Made by a program: the position numbers and the translations under genes. A stretch of DNA of 64,000 nt from Neorhizobium tomejilense (GTDB taxonomy: Bacteria > Pseudomonadota > Alphaproteobacteria > Rhizobiales > Rhizobiaceae), in NCBI GenBank assembly GCA_002968845.1, contig PVBG01000005.1, positions 124,001 through 188,000 of the forward strand. Direction: 5' to 3'. Positions 42,088 through 49,472 of this stretch are shown here, piece by piece (position 1 is the first letter of the stretch; each line of letters starts with the position of its first letter). A model generated the notes under the pieces. The model saw only the letters and a program-made list of their open reading frames with translations, was not told the origin of the DNA and ran no database searches.

Positions 42088-43244
42088 CAGTGTCGTCTCC
42101 CGTTGCCGAGCGGCGTTGCGGGTGTCTCGGCCGGCACGCGGCCATAGGCATGCGGCAGCGAACAGGTCTTGAGCTCGGGCAGCACCTTCTGGCCGAAATG
42201 TTCCGCTTCGTCGAGATGCGGATAGCCCGAAAAGATGAAAGCCCGGATGCCCATCTTCTTGTAGGCCTCGATTTCCGAAAGCACCTGGTCGGCGGAGCCG
42301 ACAAGCGCCGCGCCGCAGCCGGAGCGAGCCCGGCCGATGCCGGTCCAGAGGTGAGGTTCGACATAGCCGAACTTGTCGGCGAGTTCGCGGGCCTTCGCCT
42401 GGTGCGAGACGCCGAGCGAGGTGCTGTCATGGGCGCGGCTGCGGATCAGCTGGCCGTATTCGTCGTCCAGCTTGGAGACGAGATGCTCCGCATATTCGCG
42501 GGCCTCATTTTCGGTGTCGCGGACGATCATGTGGACACGCAGGCCGTAATCTAGTGTCCGGCCATGGGCCGCGGCGCAGGCATGGGCCGCCTTCATGCGC
42601 TCGGCCAGCTGATCCCTGGTTTCCGGCCACATCAGGTAGACGTCGCATTGGGCGCCGCAGAGCTCCAGCGCATCCGGCGAATAGCCGCCGAAATAGAGAA
42701 GCGGGCCGCCGTTCTGCTGGTAGGGCCTCGCCGGTTCGGTGGTGACACCCTTGAAATTGTAAACCTCGCCCTCGTGGTCGATCGTGTCGCGGGTCCAGGC
42801 TTGGCGGAGGATCTGCACGACCTCGTGGCTGCGGCGATACCGGAAGGCGCTGTCGGCGACTTCGCCGGGGAAATCGGAGCTGATGACGTTGAGCGTCAGC
42901 CGGCCCTTCAGCATGTGGTCGAGCGTGGCGACGGTGCGCGCGAGCATGATCGGCTGCATCTCGCCGCAGCGGATCGCGGCCAGCAGATTGATCCTGTCGG
43001 TGATTTGCGAGGCCGCTGCGGCGAAGCTCAGCGTGTCCTGGCCGACCTGATAGGACGAGGGGCAGAGGATGTTGCGGAAGCCGAGCGTCTCGGCGCGCCT
43101 GACGATGTCGGAGCAATGTTCCCAGCTCGATTTCAGCCCATCGTCGGGGACGCCGAGATAGGCGTAGTCGTCCGAGCACAGGGCGGCGAACCAGGATACC
43201 TCGGCGGCATCGAGATCCGGTGATGTTATGGGCACGACGGTCAT
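42087..43244 (-). CDS. smoC: Sulfoquinovose monooxygenase SmoC (LLM-class, SsuD-like)
   Basis: This 385-residue luciferase-like flavin monooxygenase is related to alkanesulfonate monooxygenase. Motifs are VSWFAALCSDDYAYLGVPDD, FAAAASQITDRINLLAAIRC, LTLNVISSDFPGEVADSAFR and YFGGYSPDALELCGAQCDVY. In Agrobacterium SmoC cleaves the C-S bond of sulfoquinovose with FMNH2 and oxygen, giving sulfite and 6-oxo-glucose. The ATG at 43244 follows GAGGAG at 7 bp; an upstream ATG at 43280 is rejected. It heads the smoCBA operon, divergent from smoD over 104 bp. Confidence 0.92.
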   Translation of the reverse strand: MTVVPITSPDLDAAEVSWFAALCSDDYAYLGVPDDGLKSSWEHCSDIVRRAETLGFRNILCPSSYQVGQDTLSFAAAASQITDRINLLAAIRCGEMQPIMLARTVATLDHMLKGRLTLNVISSDFPGEVADSAFRYRRSHEVVQILRQAWTRDTIDHEGEVYNFKGVTTEPARPYQQNGGPLLYFGGYSPDALELCGAQCDVYLMWPETRDQLAERMKAAHACAAAHGRTLDYGLRVHMIVRDTENEAREYAEHLVSKLDDEYGQLIRSRAHDSTSLGVSHQAKARELADKFGYVEPHLWTGIGRARSGCGAALVGSADQVLSEIEAYKKMGIRAFIFSGYPHLDEAEHFGQKVLPELKTCSLPHAYGRVPAETPATPLGNGRRH

Positions 43245-43294
43245 CAAAATTCTCCTCGACTCCTGGGACTTGAATATCATCCGCGTTCGTGTAA

Positions 43295-43311
43295 ATCAAT
43301 AGTGTATCAAT
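43295..43311. promoter_or_regulatory. ATCAAT direct repeat in the smoC-smoD intergenic region
   Basis: ATCAAT occurs at 43295-43300 and 43306-43311, 11 bp apart (about one helical turn), midway between divergent smoC and smoD. It is a candidate operator for the SmoD regulator. No experimentally known SmoD site is recalled, so this is inference. Confidence 0.35.
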
Positions 43312-43348
43312 TTGAGTGGGTCATTCCCTGGGGAGGGGGAAACGGCTT

Positions 43349-44053
43349 ATGGACACTTATCCCGGCAGCCTGCCGATCTATCTGCAAATCGCCGAACTGC
43401 TGGTTCGCGACATCGCGGCCGGCCGTCTGGTCGACGGCGAGAAGCTGGCGCCGGAGCGCGACATGGCGGTGCAGCTCGGCATTGCCGTCGGCACGCTGCG
43501 CAAGGCACTGGCGGAACTGCAGAACCGCGGGCTGTTGGAGCGGGTGCAGGGATCCGGCAACTATGTCCGGGCGATCAGCGATCCGAAGAGCGTCTATGCG
43601 ATGTTCCGGCTGGAACTGATCCAGGGCGGCGGTCTGCCGACCGCGGAATTGCTCGACGTGATGCGGCTCGACAAACCCAAGGGCCTGCCGAAGTTCGGCT
43701 TTTCGCCGGAAGGGCATCGCATCCGCCGCATCCGTCGGCTGTCGGGCAAAGTCGCGGCGATCGAGGAGATCTGGCTCGACGGCTCCTATGTGGCGGCGAT
43801 CACGCCGGAAGACCTGTCGGAATCGCTTTATCTCTACTACCGCACGCGGCTGGGTCTCTGGATCGTCCGGGCTGAAGACAAGATCGACCTCGACACCGTG
43901 CCCGACTGGGCACCGCCGGCATTCGGCCAGAAGCCGGGCGCGCCGATCCCCCATGTGCTGCGCATGAGCCAGGCGCAGGACGGCGCCCTGGCCGAGGTTT
44001 CCCGCACATGGTTCGACCATTCCGTGGCGCGATACGTATCGCGGCTGCGGTAG
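43349..44053 (+). CDS. smoD: GntR/HutC-type regulator SmoD
   Basis: This 234-residue regulator has an N-terminal winged helix (LPIYLQIAELLVRDIAAGRL, LAPERDMAVQLGIAVGTLRK, GLLERVQGSGNYVRA) and a UTRA ligand domain (HRIRRIRRLSGKVAAIEEIW, near the end SRTWFDHSVARYVSR). HutC-type regulators sense small metabolites; in the smo system this is the presumed sulfoquinovose-responsive repressor. The ATG at 43349 follows GGGGAGGGGG. It is divergent from smoCBA and 21 bp upstream of smoI on the same strand. Confidence 0.9.
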   Translation: MDTYPGSLPIYLQIAELLVRDIAAGRLVDGEKLAPERDMAVQLGIAVGTLRKALAELQNRGLLERVQGSGNYVRAISDPKSVYAMFRLELIQGGGLPTAELLDVMRLDKPKGLPKFGFSPEGHRIRRIRRLSGKVAAIEEIWLDGSYVAAITPEDLSESLYLYYRTRLGLWIVRAEDKIDLDTVPDWAPPAFGQKPGAPIPHVLRMSQAQDGALAEVSRTWFDHSVARYVSRLR

Positions 44054-44074
44054 AAACAATCGAGTACCGACAAG

Positions 44075-46066
44075 ATGAAATTCGAGACGACACAAGACGG
44101 TTTTTTCATTTCGCTGAACGGCCGCAGCATCCTGCGGCACAGCGCTGCCTCGCCCTGCATATTCGTCGGCCAGGGGCAGGAGCGGATGGACATGTACCGC
44201 GGCAATTTCGAGGTCGAGGATTACATCGTCGAGCGCAGCGCGCTGCGCCATGCGGATGTCGCCGGCAATGTGGTCAGCCTCTCGGAGGCGGAGGGCCGGG
44301 CGCCGCGGCTGGAGCTGACGGTCTCGGAAACCGCTGTGCATTTCCGCTCATTGGACGAGACGATCAACCGCTTCTGGATCCGAATTCATGCGGACAATGA
44401 CGAGCATGTCTGGGGCGGCGGCGAGCAGATGTCCTATTTCGACATGCGCGGACGCCGCTTTCCGCTCTGGACCTCGGAGCCCGGCGTCGGCCGCGACAAG
44501 ATGAGCGAGATCACCTTCAAGTCCGACCTGAAGGACAAAGCAGGCGGCGACTACTACAACACAAACTACCCGCAGCCGACCTATATCTCCTCGGCGCGCT
44601 ATGCCCTGCATGTGGAGACGACCGCCTATTCCGTCTTCGATTTCCGCCGCAAGACGTTTCACGAGATCGAAGCCTGGGCGGTGCCGGAGCGAATCGAGTT
44701 TTTCGCCGCACCGAGTTTTATCGAGCTGGTCGAGGCGCTGTCGTTGCGGTTCGGGCGGCAGCCGGAACTGCCGGACTGGGTCTACAGGGGCGCGATCATC
44801 GGCCTCAAGGACGGCGTCAATTCCTTCGAGCGGCTGGAAAAGATGCGCAATGCCGGGGTGCAGGTTTCGGGCCTCTGGTGCGAGGATTGGGTCGGGCTTC
44901 GCCAGACCTCATTCGGATCGCGCCTCTTCTGGGACTGGCAGGCGAATGACGACCGTTATCCGGACCTGCGCCAGCGCATCGCCGAGCTGAACGGCGAGGG
45001 CATCCGCTTCCTCGGTTACGTCAATCCCTATCTCTGTGTCGATGGCTCGCTCTTCCCCGAAGCGGAAGCGGCCGGTTATTTCGCCAAGGACCCGCTCGGC
45101 CGCACGGCGATCGTCGATTTCGGCGAGTTCGATTGCGGCGTCGTCGATTTCACCAATCCTGAAGCGGCCGATTGGTTTGCCGAGGAAGTCATCGGCCGCC
45201 GCATGCTCGATTTCGGGCTGACAGGCTGGATGGCAGATTTCGGCGAATACCTGCCGATCGATGTGGAGCTCGCGAACGGCATTGATGCCAAGCTGATGCA
45301 CAATGCCTGGCCAACCCTCTGGGCCGAAGTCAACGCCAAGGCGATTGCCAGCCGCGGCAAGACGGGCAAGGCGCTGTTCTTCATGCGAGCCGGCTTCACC
45401 GGCGTTCAGAAACATTGCCCGCTGCTGTGGGGCGGCGACCAGTCGGTGGACTTCTCGCGCCATGACGGGCTGGTCACGGTGATGTGCGCCGCGCTTTCGT
45501 CAGGCCTGCTGGGCAACGCCTATCACCATTCCGATATCGGCGGGTATACGAGCCTGTTCGGCAACGTCCGCACGCCGGAACTCTTGATGCGCTGGGCCGA
45601 GATGGCAGCCTTCACGCCAGTCATGCGCAGCCACGAGGGCAACCGGCCGCGCGACAATATCCAGATCGACCAGGACCCCGAGGTGCTGGAGCATTTCGCC
45701 CGGATGACGCGGATCTACGTGCATCTGGCGCCGTACCTGAAGACTCTCTCCAGCGAAGCCGCCGCCCGTGGCTTGCCGGTGCAGCGGCCGCTGTTCCTGC
45801 ATCACGAGCATGACCCGAAGACCTATGCCATCCAGGATGCCTATCTTTACGGCTCGGAATTGCTGGTGGCACCGGTCTGGCATGCAGCGCAGGATGTGCG
45901 CAGCGTCTATCTGCCTGGTGGGGCGGACTGGGTGCATGTGTGGAGCGGGGTCGAATATACAGGTGGGGAAGAGGTGACGGTTGCGTCGCCGATCTGTTGT
46001 CCGCCGGTGTTTTATCGGACGGATGCGGCGTTTGCGGAGATGTTTGCGGCGTTGAGGGATATGTGA
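44075..46066 (+). CDS. smoI: Sulfoquinovosidase SmoI (GH31, KERWY class)
   Basis: This 663-residue GH31 enzyme hydrolyses alpha-sulfoquinovosyl glycerol and related glycosides. The nucleophile is D388 in GWMADFGEYLP and the acid/base is D455 in WGGDQSVDF. Sulfonate-recognition residues are K245 (GLKDG), E270, R283 and W286 (WCEDWVGLRQTSFGSRLFWD), and Y491 (IGGYTSLF). This is the KERWY set described for the Agrobacterium enzyme, as opposed to QQRWY in E. coli YihQ, and the residue numbers coincide. No signal peptide is seen, so it acts in the cytoplasm. It follows smoD by 21 bp and is separated from the convergent ThuA-like gene by a palindromic repeat. Confidence 0.95.
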   Translation: MKFETTQDGFFISLNGRSILRHSAASPCIFVGQGQERMDMYRGNFEVEDYIVERSALRHADVAGNVVSLSEAEGRAPRLELTVSETAVHFRSLDETINRFWIRIHADNDEHVWGGGEQMSYFDMRGRRFPLWTSEPGVGRDKMSEITFKSDLKDKAGGDYYNTNYPQPTYISSARYALHVETTAYSVFDFRRKTFHEIEAWAVPERIEFFAAPSFIELVEALSLRFGRQPELPDWVYRGAIIGLKDGVNSFERLEKMRNAGVQVSGLWCEDWVGLRQTSFGSRLFWDWQANDDRYPDLRQRIAELNGEGIRFLGYVNPYLCVDGSLFPEAEAAGYFAKDPLGRTAIVDFGEFDCGVVDFTNPEAADWFAEEVIGRRMLDFGLTGWMADFGEYLPIDVELANGIDAKLMHNAWPTLWAEVNAKAIASRGKTGKALFFMRAGFTGVQKHCPLLWGGDQSVDFSRHDGLVTVMCAALSSGLLGNAYHHSDIGGYTSLFGNVRTPELLMRWAEMAAFTPVMRSHEGNRPRDNIQIDQDPEVLEHFARMTRIYVHLAPYLKTLSSEAAARGLPVQRPLFLHHEHDPKTYAIQDAYLYGSELLVAPVWHAAQDVRSVYLPGGADWVHVWSGVEYTGGEEVTVASPICCPPVFYRTDAAFAEMFAALRDM

Positions 46067-46083
46067 GGGTGCGACGCACTCCC

Positions 46084-46216
46084 AATCTCCCCCCTTGTGG
46101 GGGAGATGTCACCAGAGGTGACAGAGGGGGGTGGCGCCGCGAACTCAACTGGCGAAGAGTATGCCGCAGCACCCCCCTCTGCCCTGCCGGACATCTCCCC
46201 CTCAAGGGGGGAGATT
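46084..46216. repeat. Rhizobial palindromic intergenic element (RIME-like)
   Basis: Two 27-bp near-perfect inverted ends (46084-46110 and 46190-46216, one mismatch; each itself a palindrome around CTCCCCC...GGGGGAG) flank an inner inverted pair CAGAGGGGGGTG/CACCCCCCTCTG. This is the layout of short mosaic repeats scattered through Rhizobiaceae genomes. It lies between convergent smoI and the ThuA-like gene and can fold as a strong bidirectional 3' hairpin. Confidence 0.8.
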
Positions 46217-46242
46217 GAAGGAGGCGCCGTCTCAGTCCAATC

Positions 46243-46884
46243 TCATCGTGCCGCCCAATTTGCACCGCGGCGGAAGATCGTCTTCATTTGCGGCACGTCG
46301 AATTCCTTCGCCTGGTGGCCGAGCGAGGAATAGAAGACGCGACCCTCTCCGTATTTCCGCTTCCAGACCACCGGCATGACGACGCCGTCGATCCAGTAGG
46401 CGTGGTCGCCGGTAAACGTCGTCGTCGCCAGAACCTCGTTCGAGGGGTCGACGTGCATGTAATATTGCTCGGACGTGTAGGGGAAATCGGTGATCCCCTC
46501 CATCAGCGGGTCGTCCGGCCTCGTGATATTCACCGTGTAGTCGATGATATTGCCGGGATGGGCGACCCACTGGCCGCCGATGATGAACTGGTAGTCGACC
46601 GACTCTCGAAAGGCATCGCCCGCGCCGCCGTGATAACCGGCAATGCCGACACCGCTCTGAACGGCTGCCGCGAGGTTCTTCACCTCTTCCTTCTCGATTT
46701 TCGACATGGTCATGATCGGCACGATGAGGCTCAGATCATGGATCGAAGGATCGGCGAAGGCCTCGGTCGAATGCTCGAGATAGACCTTGAAACCGTCTTC
46801 CTCCAGCATGTCCTTGATGATCTCGGCGCATTCCTGCGGTTCGTGGCCGCTCCAGCCGCCCCATACGATGAGTGCTTCACGCAT
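46243..46884 (-). CDS. ThuA-like domain protein
   Basis: This 213-residue protein of the ThuA family (class I glutamine-amidotransferase-like fold) has ALIVWGGWSGHEPQECAEII at the start, SGVGIAGYHGGAGDAFRESV, YQFIIGGQWVAHPG, QYYMHVDPSNEV and VVWKRKYGEGRVFYSSLGHQ. ThuA proteins act in trehalose, maltose or other disaccharide catabolism together with Gfo/Idh enzymes. In recent work on related systems they process 3-keto sugars (family knowledge, substrate not shown here). It follows the Gfo/Idh gene by 18 bp in one operon. Confidence 0.87.
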   Translation of the reverse strand: MREALIVWGGWSGHEPQECAEIIKDMLEEDGFKVYLEHSTEAFADPSIHDLSLIVPIMTMSKIEKEEVKNLAAAVQSGVGIAGYHGGAGDAFRESVDYQFIIGGQWVAHPGNIIDYTVNITRPDDPLMEGITDFPYTSEQYYMHVDPSNEVLATTTFTGDHAYWIDGVVMPVVWKRKYGEGRVFYSSLGHQAKEFDVPQMKTIFRRGANWAAR

Positions 46885-46902
46885 TTTAGTCTTCCTCCAG
46901 AA

Positions 46903-48006
46903 TTATTTCGCCAGCTGGCCGTCAACAAGCGATTCCGACAGCGGAGCGGGCCGCTCCGTCGCCGTGGTGATCTTGATCGTGCGCCCTTCGGCTGAGGCCG
47001 TGTGAAAGGCTTCCATGACCTCCAGCACATGCAGTGCCAGATCGCCGTTCGCCCGGTGCGGGCGGTTGGAACGGATCGCGTGGGCCAGGTCCGCGACGCC
47101 GATCGAGCGGTAGTTGCCGTCCGCATAGGGCAAGGTGGTGGGCTGGTCCTCGAATTGGCCGCCCTTCTTCAGATAACCGACAGGCCCCTCGAAACGGTTC
47201 GGGTCAGGCACGATCAGAGTGCCCTCGGTGCCGTAGACTTCGAGCGGCACATGCTTGTGACCGGCCACGTCGAAGCTCATGCCGATCTGCACGACAGCGC
47301 CGTTGGCAAAGGCCATGACGCCCGCCACATGGGTCGGAACGTGCACCGGAATGCGCTCGCCGTTGCGCGGCTCGCTGGTGATGATGCGCTCCTCGCGGGG
47401 GGTGATTGCAAAGCCCGCCACCTGCGACACCGGGCCGAGCAGGTTGACGAGATCGGTGATGTAATACGGACCCATGTCGAGCATCGGGCCGCCGCCGACC
47501 TCGTAATAGAAGGCGGGGTTCGGGTGCCAGCGCTCGTGGCCAGGGCACATGAAGGTGGCGGTGCCGCCGACCGGAATCCCGATGACGCCCCGGTCGATCA
47601 GTTCGCGGGCGGTCTGGTGGCCGCCGCCGAGGAAGGTGTCGGGGGCAGCGCCGATACGCAGGCCCTTGGCCTTTGCAGCCTCCGCCAATTTTTTCCCTTC
47701 CGCGAAATTAATCCCGAGAGGTTTTTCCGAATAGGTATGCTTGCCCGCATCGAGCGCCTGCAACCCGACGGCGGCATGCGCCTTGGGGATCGTCAGGTTG
47801 ACGATGATCTCGATCTTCGGATCGGCGAGCAGCTCATCGACGGTACGGGCCTGGAGATTGAATTCGGAAGCTTTCGCCTCGGCCAGATCGCGGTTGAGAT
47901 CGCCCAGCCCGCGGATATCGAGAATCGGAAAAGCGGATGTCATCGCCTTCAGGTAGGCGCCCGAAATATTGCCGCATCCGATGATGCCGATACCGACTTT
48001 GTCCAT
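46903..48006 (-). CDS. Gfo/Idh/MocA-family NAD(P)-dependent oxidoreductase
   Basis: This 367-residue sugar oxidoreductase has an N-terminal Rossmann domain (VGIGIIGCGNISGAYLKAMT, GxGxxG type) and the catalytic EKP motif in GKHTYSEKPLGINFAEGK. The C-terminal alpha/beta domain contains GGGPMLDMGPYYITDLVNLL (conserved Asp and a Tyr where many members have His). Such enzymes oxidise sugar or inositol hydroxyls. With the adjacent ThuA-like protein it resembles ThuB, suggesting oxidation of a glycoside imported by the divergent ABC transporter. It lies 34 bp after the ROK regulator gene. Confidence 0.9.
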   Translation of the reverse strand: MDKVGIGIIGCGNISGAYLKAMTSAFPILDIRGLGDLNRDLAEAKASEFNLQARTVDELLADPKIEIIVNLTIPKAHAAVGLQALDAGKHTYSEKPLGINFAEGKKLAEAAKAKGLRIGAAPDTFLGGGHQTARELIDRGVIGIPVGGTATFMCPGHERWHPNPAFYYEVGGGPMLDMGPYYITDLVNLLGPVSQVAGFAITPREERIITSEPRNGERIPVHVPTHVAGVMAFANGAVVQIGMSFDVAGHKHVPLEVYGTEGTLIVPDPNRFEGPVGYLKKGGQFEDQPTTLPYADGNYRSIGVADLAHAIRSNRPHRANGDLALHVLEVMEAFHTASAEGRTIKITTATERPAPLSESLVDGQLAK

Positions 48007-48040
48007 TGTTTCCTCCCGATGAATGCTGATGTTTGGCGCG

Positions 48041-49240
48041 TCAGAGCGCCGGCCCGGTGGTGCTCCAGGGCGATTCGTAAAGTTCGTAAAGTGCTACGGC
48101 CGCCGCTCCCTGCGCCCAGAAATCATCCGTCGAATCGTCGAAGACGAGCTCGCTGACACCCTTCAGAGACGGCGGAATGGCGAGTGCATAGGCATCGCGC
48201 AGGCTGTTCAGGAACGGTTCGCCGAGTGCCAGCGAGGAGCCGACGAGGATGACGCGCGGCGGCGCGAAAAGCGTGACGATGTTGGCGATCGTCAGCCCGA
48301 CAGCCTCGCCGGCGCGAACGGCTGCGCCGATCAGCCGGTCGTCGTCGGCCTGGATGAGCGCCTGGACATGGGTCATGCCGCGGCCGAGCCGCACCGCTTC
48401 GGCAAAACGCCCGTCCGCCTGCTGTTCGCCGAGGATGGCGCTCTCACCCGCCTGGCTCGAAAGTCGCACGATGCCCTGCGGACCGGTGCCGAGCACGAGA
48501 TCGCCGAGATTGTGGCTGAGGCCGCCGGCACCGCGGAAAAGCCGGTTGCCATGCAGCACGCCGAGGCCGAGCGTCTGTTCGAGCGAGATCAGGACCATAT
48601 CCTGCAGATCGCGGGCCTTGCCGAACCAGTGATGGCCGAGCGTGATGGCATGAGCGTCGCTCTCGACGATGGTCGGCGTCGACAGGCGCGTCGACATTTC
48701 CGAAGCAAAATCAATGTTGATCTCGCGAAAGATCGGGCTCGAGCGGATGTGTCCGGTGCGGTGTTCGATGACGCCCGGAAGTCCGAGGCAGACGCTGTCG
48801 ACATCCTCCAGCGACAGGCCGGCGTCGACGACACAGCGGCGCACGCCATCCTCGACGAGATCGGCGATCACCGCGATCGGCTGGCGATCGATCCGGATCG
48901 GCAGGGTGAGCTGGGAGAGCACGTCGCCGCGGAAATTGGTGACGACGAAGACCATGCGGCTTGCGGCGATCTTGGCGCCGACGACGCGGGCGGCATCCGG
49001 ATTGACCTCGAGCATGACGCGCGGCCGGCCGCGCACCGCTTCGTTGCGGATATCGCCCTCATGGCGGGTCAGGATCAGCCCGTCGTCGAGCAGCGAACCG
49101 GTGATGGCCGAAACGGTGGTCGTCGAGAGCTCGGTGCGCTCGGAAATCTCCACGCGGGAGATAGGGCCGCGCCGCCGGATCGTGTCCAGCACGCTGAGAC
49201 GATTCATCGCACGCATGAGTTCTGGATCGGCGGTTTTCAT
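48041..49240 (-). CDS. ROK-family transcriptional regulator without the usual zinc-cysteine motif
   Basis: This 399-residue regulator has an N-terminal winged helix (MRAMNRLSVLDTIRRRGPIS, ISERTELSTTTVSAITGSLL) and a ROK sugar-binding domain (VDSVCLGLPGVIEHRTGHIR, SDAHAITLGHHWFGKARD, LGLGVLHGNRLFRGAGGLSH). Most ROK proteins follow that last segment with HxxxxxxxxxCxCGxxGC. Here the corresponding stretch is NLGDLVLGTGPQGIVRLSSQ and has no cysteines, so zinc binding is probably lost. It is divergent from the ABC transporter over 232 bp and upstream of Gfo/Idh and ThuA genes. It probably represses both sides until a sugar ligand binds. Confidence 0.9.
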   Translation of the reverse strand: MKTADPELMRAMNRLSVLDTIRRRGPISRVEISERTELSTTTVSAITGSLLDDGLILTRHEGDIRNEAVRGRPRVMLEVNPDAARVVGAKIAASRMVFVVTNFRGDVLSQLTLPIRIDRQPIAVIADLVEDGVRRCVVDAGLSLEDVDSVCLGLPGVIEHRTGHIRSSPIFREINIDFASEMSTRLSTPTIVESDAHAITLGHHWFGKARDLQDMVLISLEQTLGLGVLHGNRLFRGAGGLSHNLGDLVLGTGPQGIVRLSSQAGESAILGEQQADGRFAEAVRLGRGMTHVQALIQADDDRLIGAAVRAGEAVGLTIANIVTLFAPPRVILVGSSLALGEPFLNSLRDAYALAIPPSLKGVSELVFDDSTDDFWAQGAAAVALYELYESPWSTTGPAL

Positions 49241-49298
49241 CTCTTGTGCGCACTCGTCGGCTTCTGCACCAAACCGCTATTTAATACGAGGTGCAAAT

Positions 49299-49328
49299 TA
49301 AATTCGGTTTGTTCTAGATCTGAATTTA
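49299..49328. promoter_or_regulatory. Candidate ROK operator dyad (TAAATTC-N16-GAATTTA)
   Basis: A perfect 7-bp inverted repeat, TAAATTC (49299-49305) and GAATTTA (49322-49328), lies between divergent ROK and transporter genes. AT-rich dyads with TTC/GAA ends are typical of ROK repressor sites such as those of XylR and NagC (family knowledge). A related TATTTAATTCGG lies at 49427-49438. Confidence 0.45.
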
Positions 49329-49400
49329 TGCGGCATGCAATAGATAAAAGCAGCAAATGCCGCAAATTTTGCCAAAATCAGGCAATGTCGCACAGGGCTA

Positions 49401-49429
49401 TTGACAGATGCGTTGGCCTTGCCGATTAT
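49401..49429 (+). promoter_or_regulatory. Sigma-70-type promoter of the ABC transporter operon
   Basis: TTGACA (49401-49406), a 17-bp spacer and GATTAT (49424-49429) form a near-consensus promoter 44 bp before the binding-protein ATG. The operator-like TATTTAATTCGG overlaps the -10 element, which fits repression. Confidence 0.7.
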
Positions 49430-49472
49430 TTAATTCGGATACAGGAATAAAGCTTTGGGAGGAGCGCCTTCA

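Noticed and set aside
41185-42430. N-terminal extension of the flavin reductase through the smoB region as a fused protein
   Set aside because: The extension is the out-of-frame reading of smoB; the ATG at 41188 gives a normal-length flavin reductase and an ATGA overlap.
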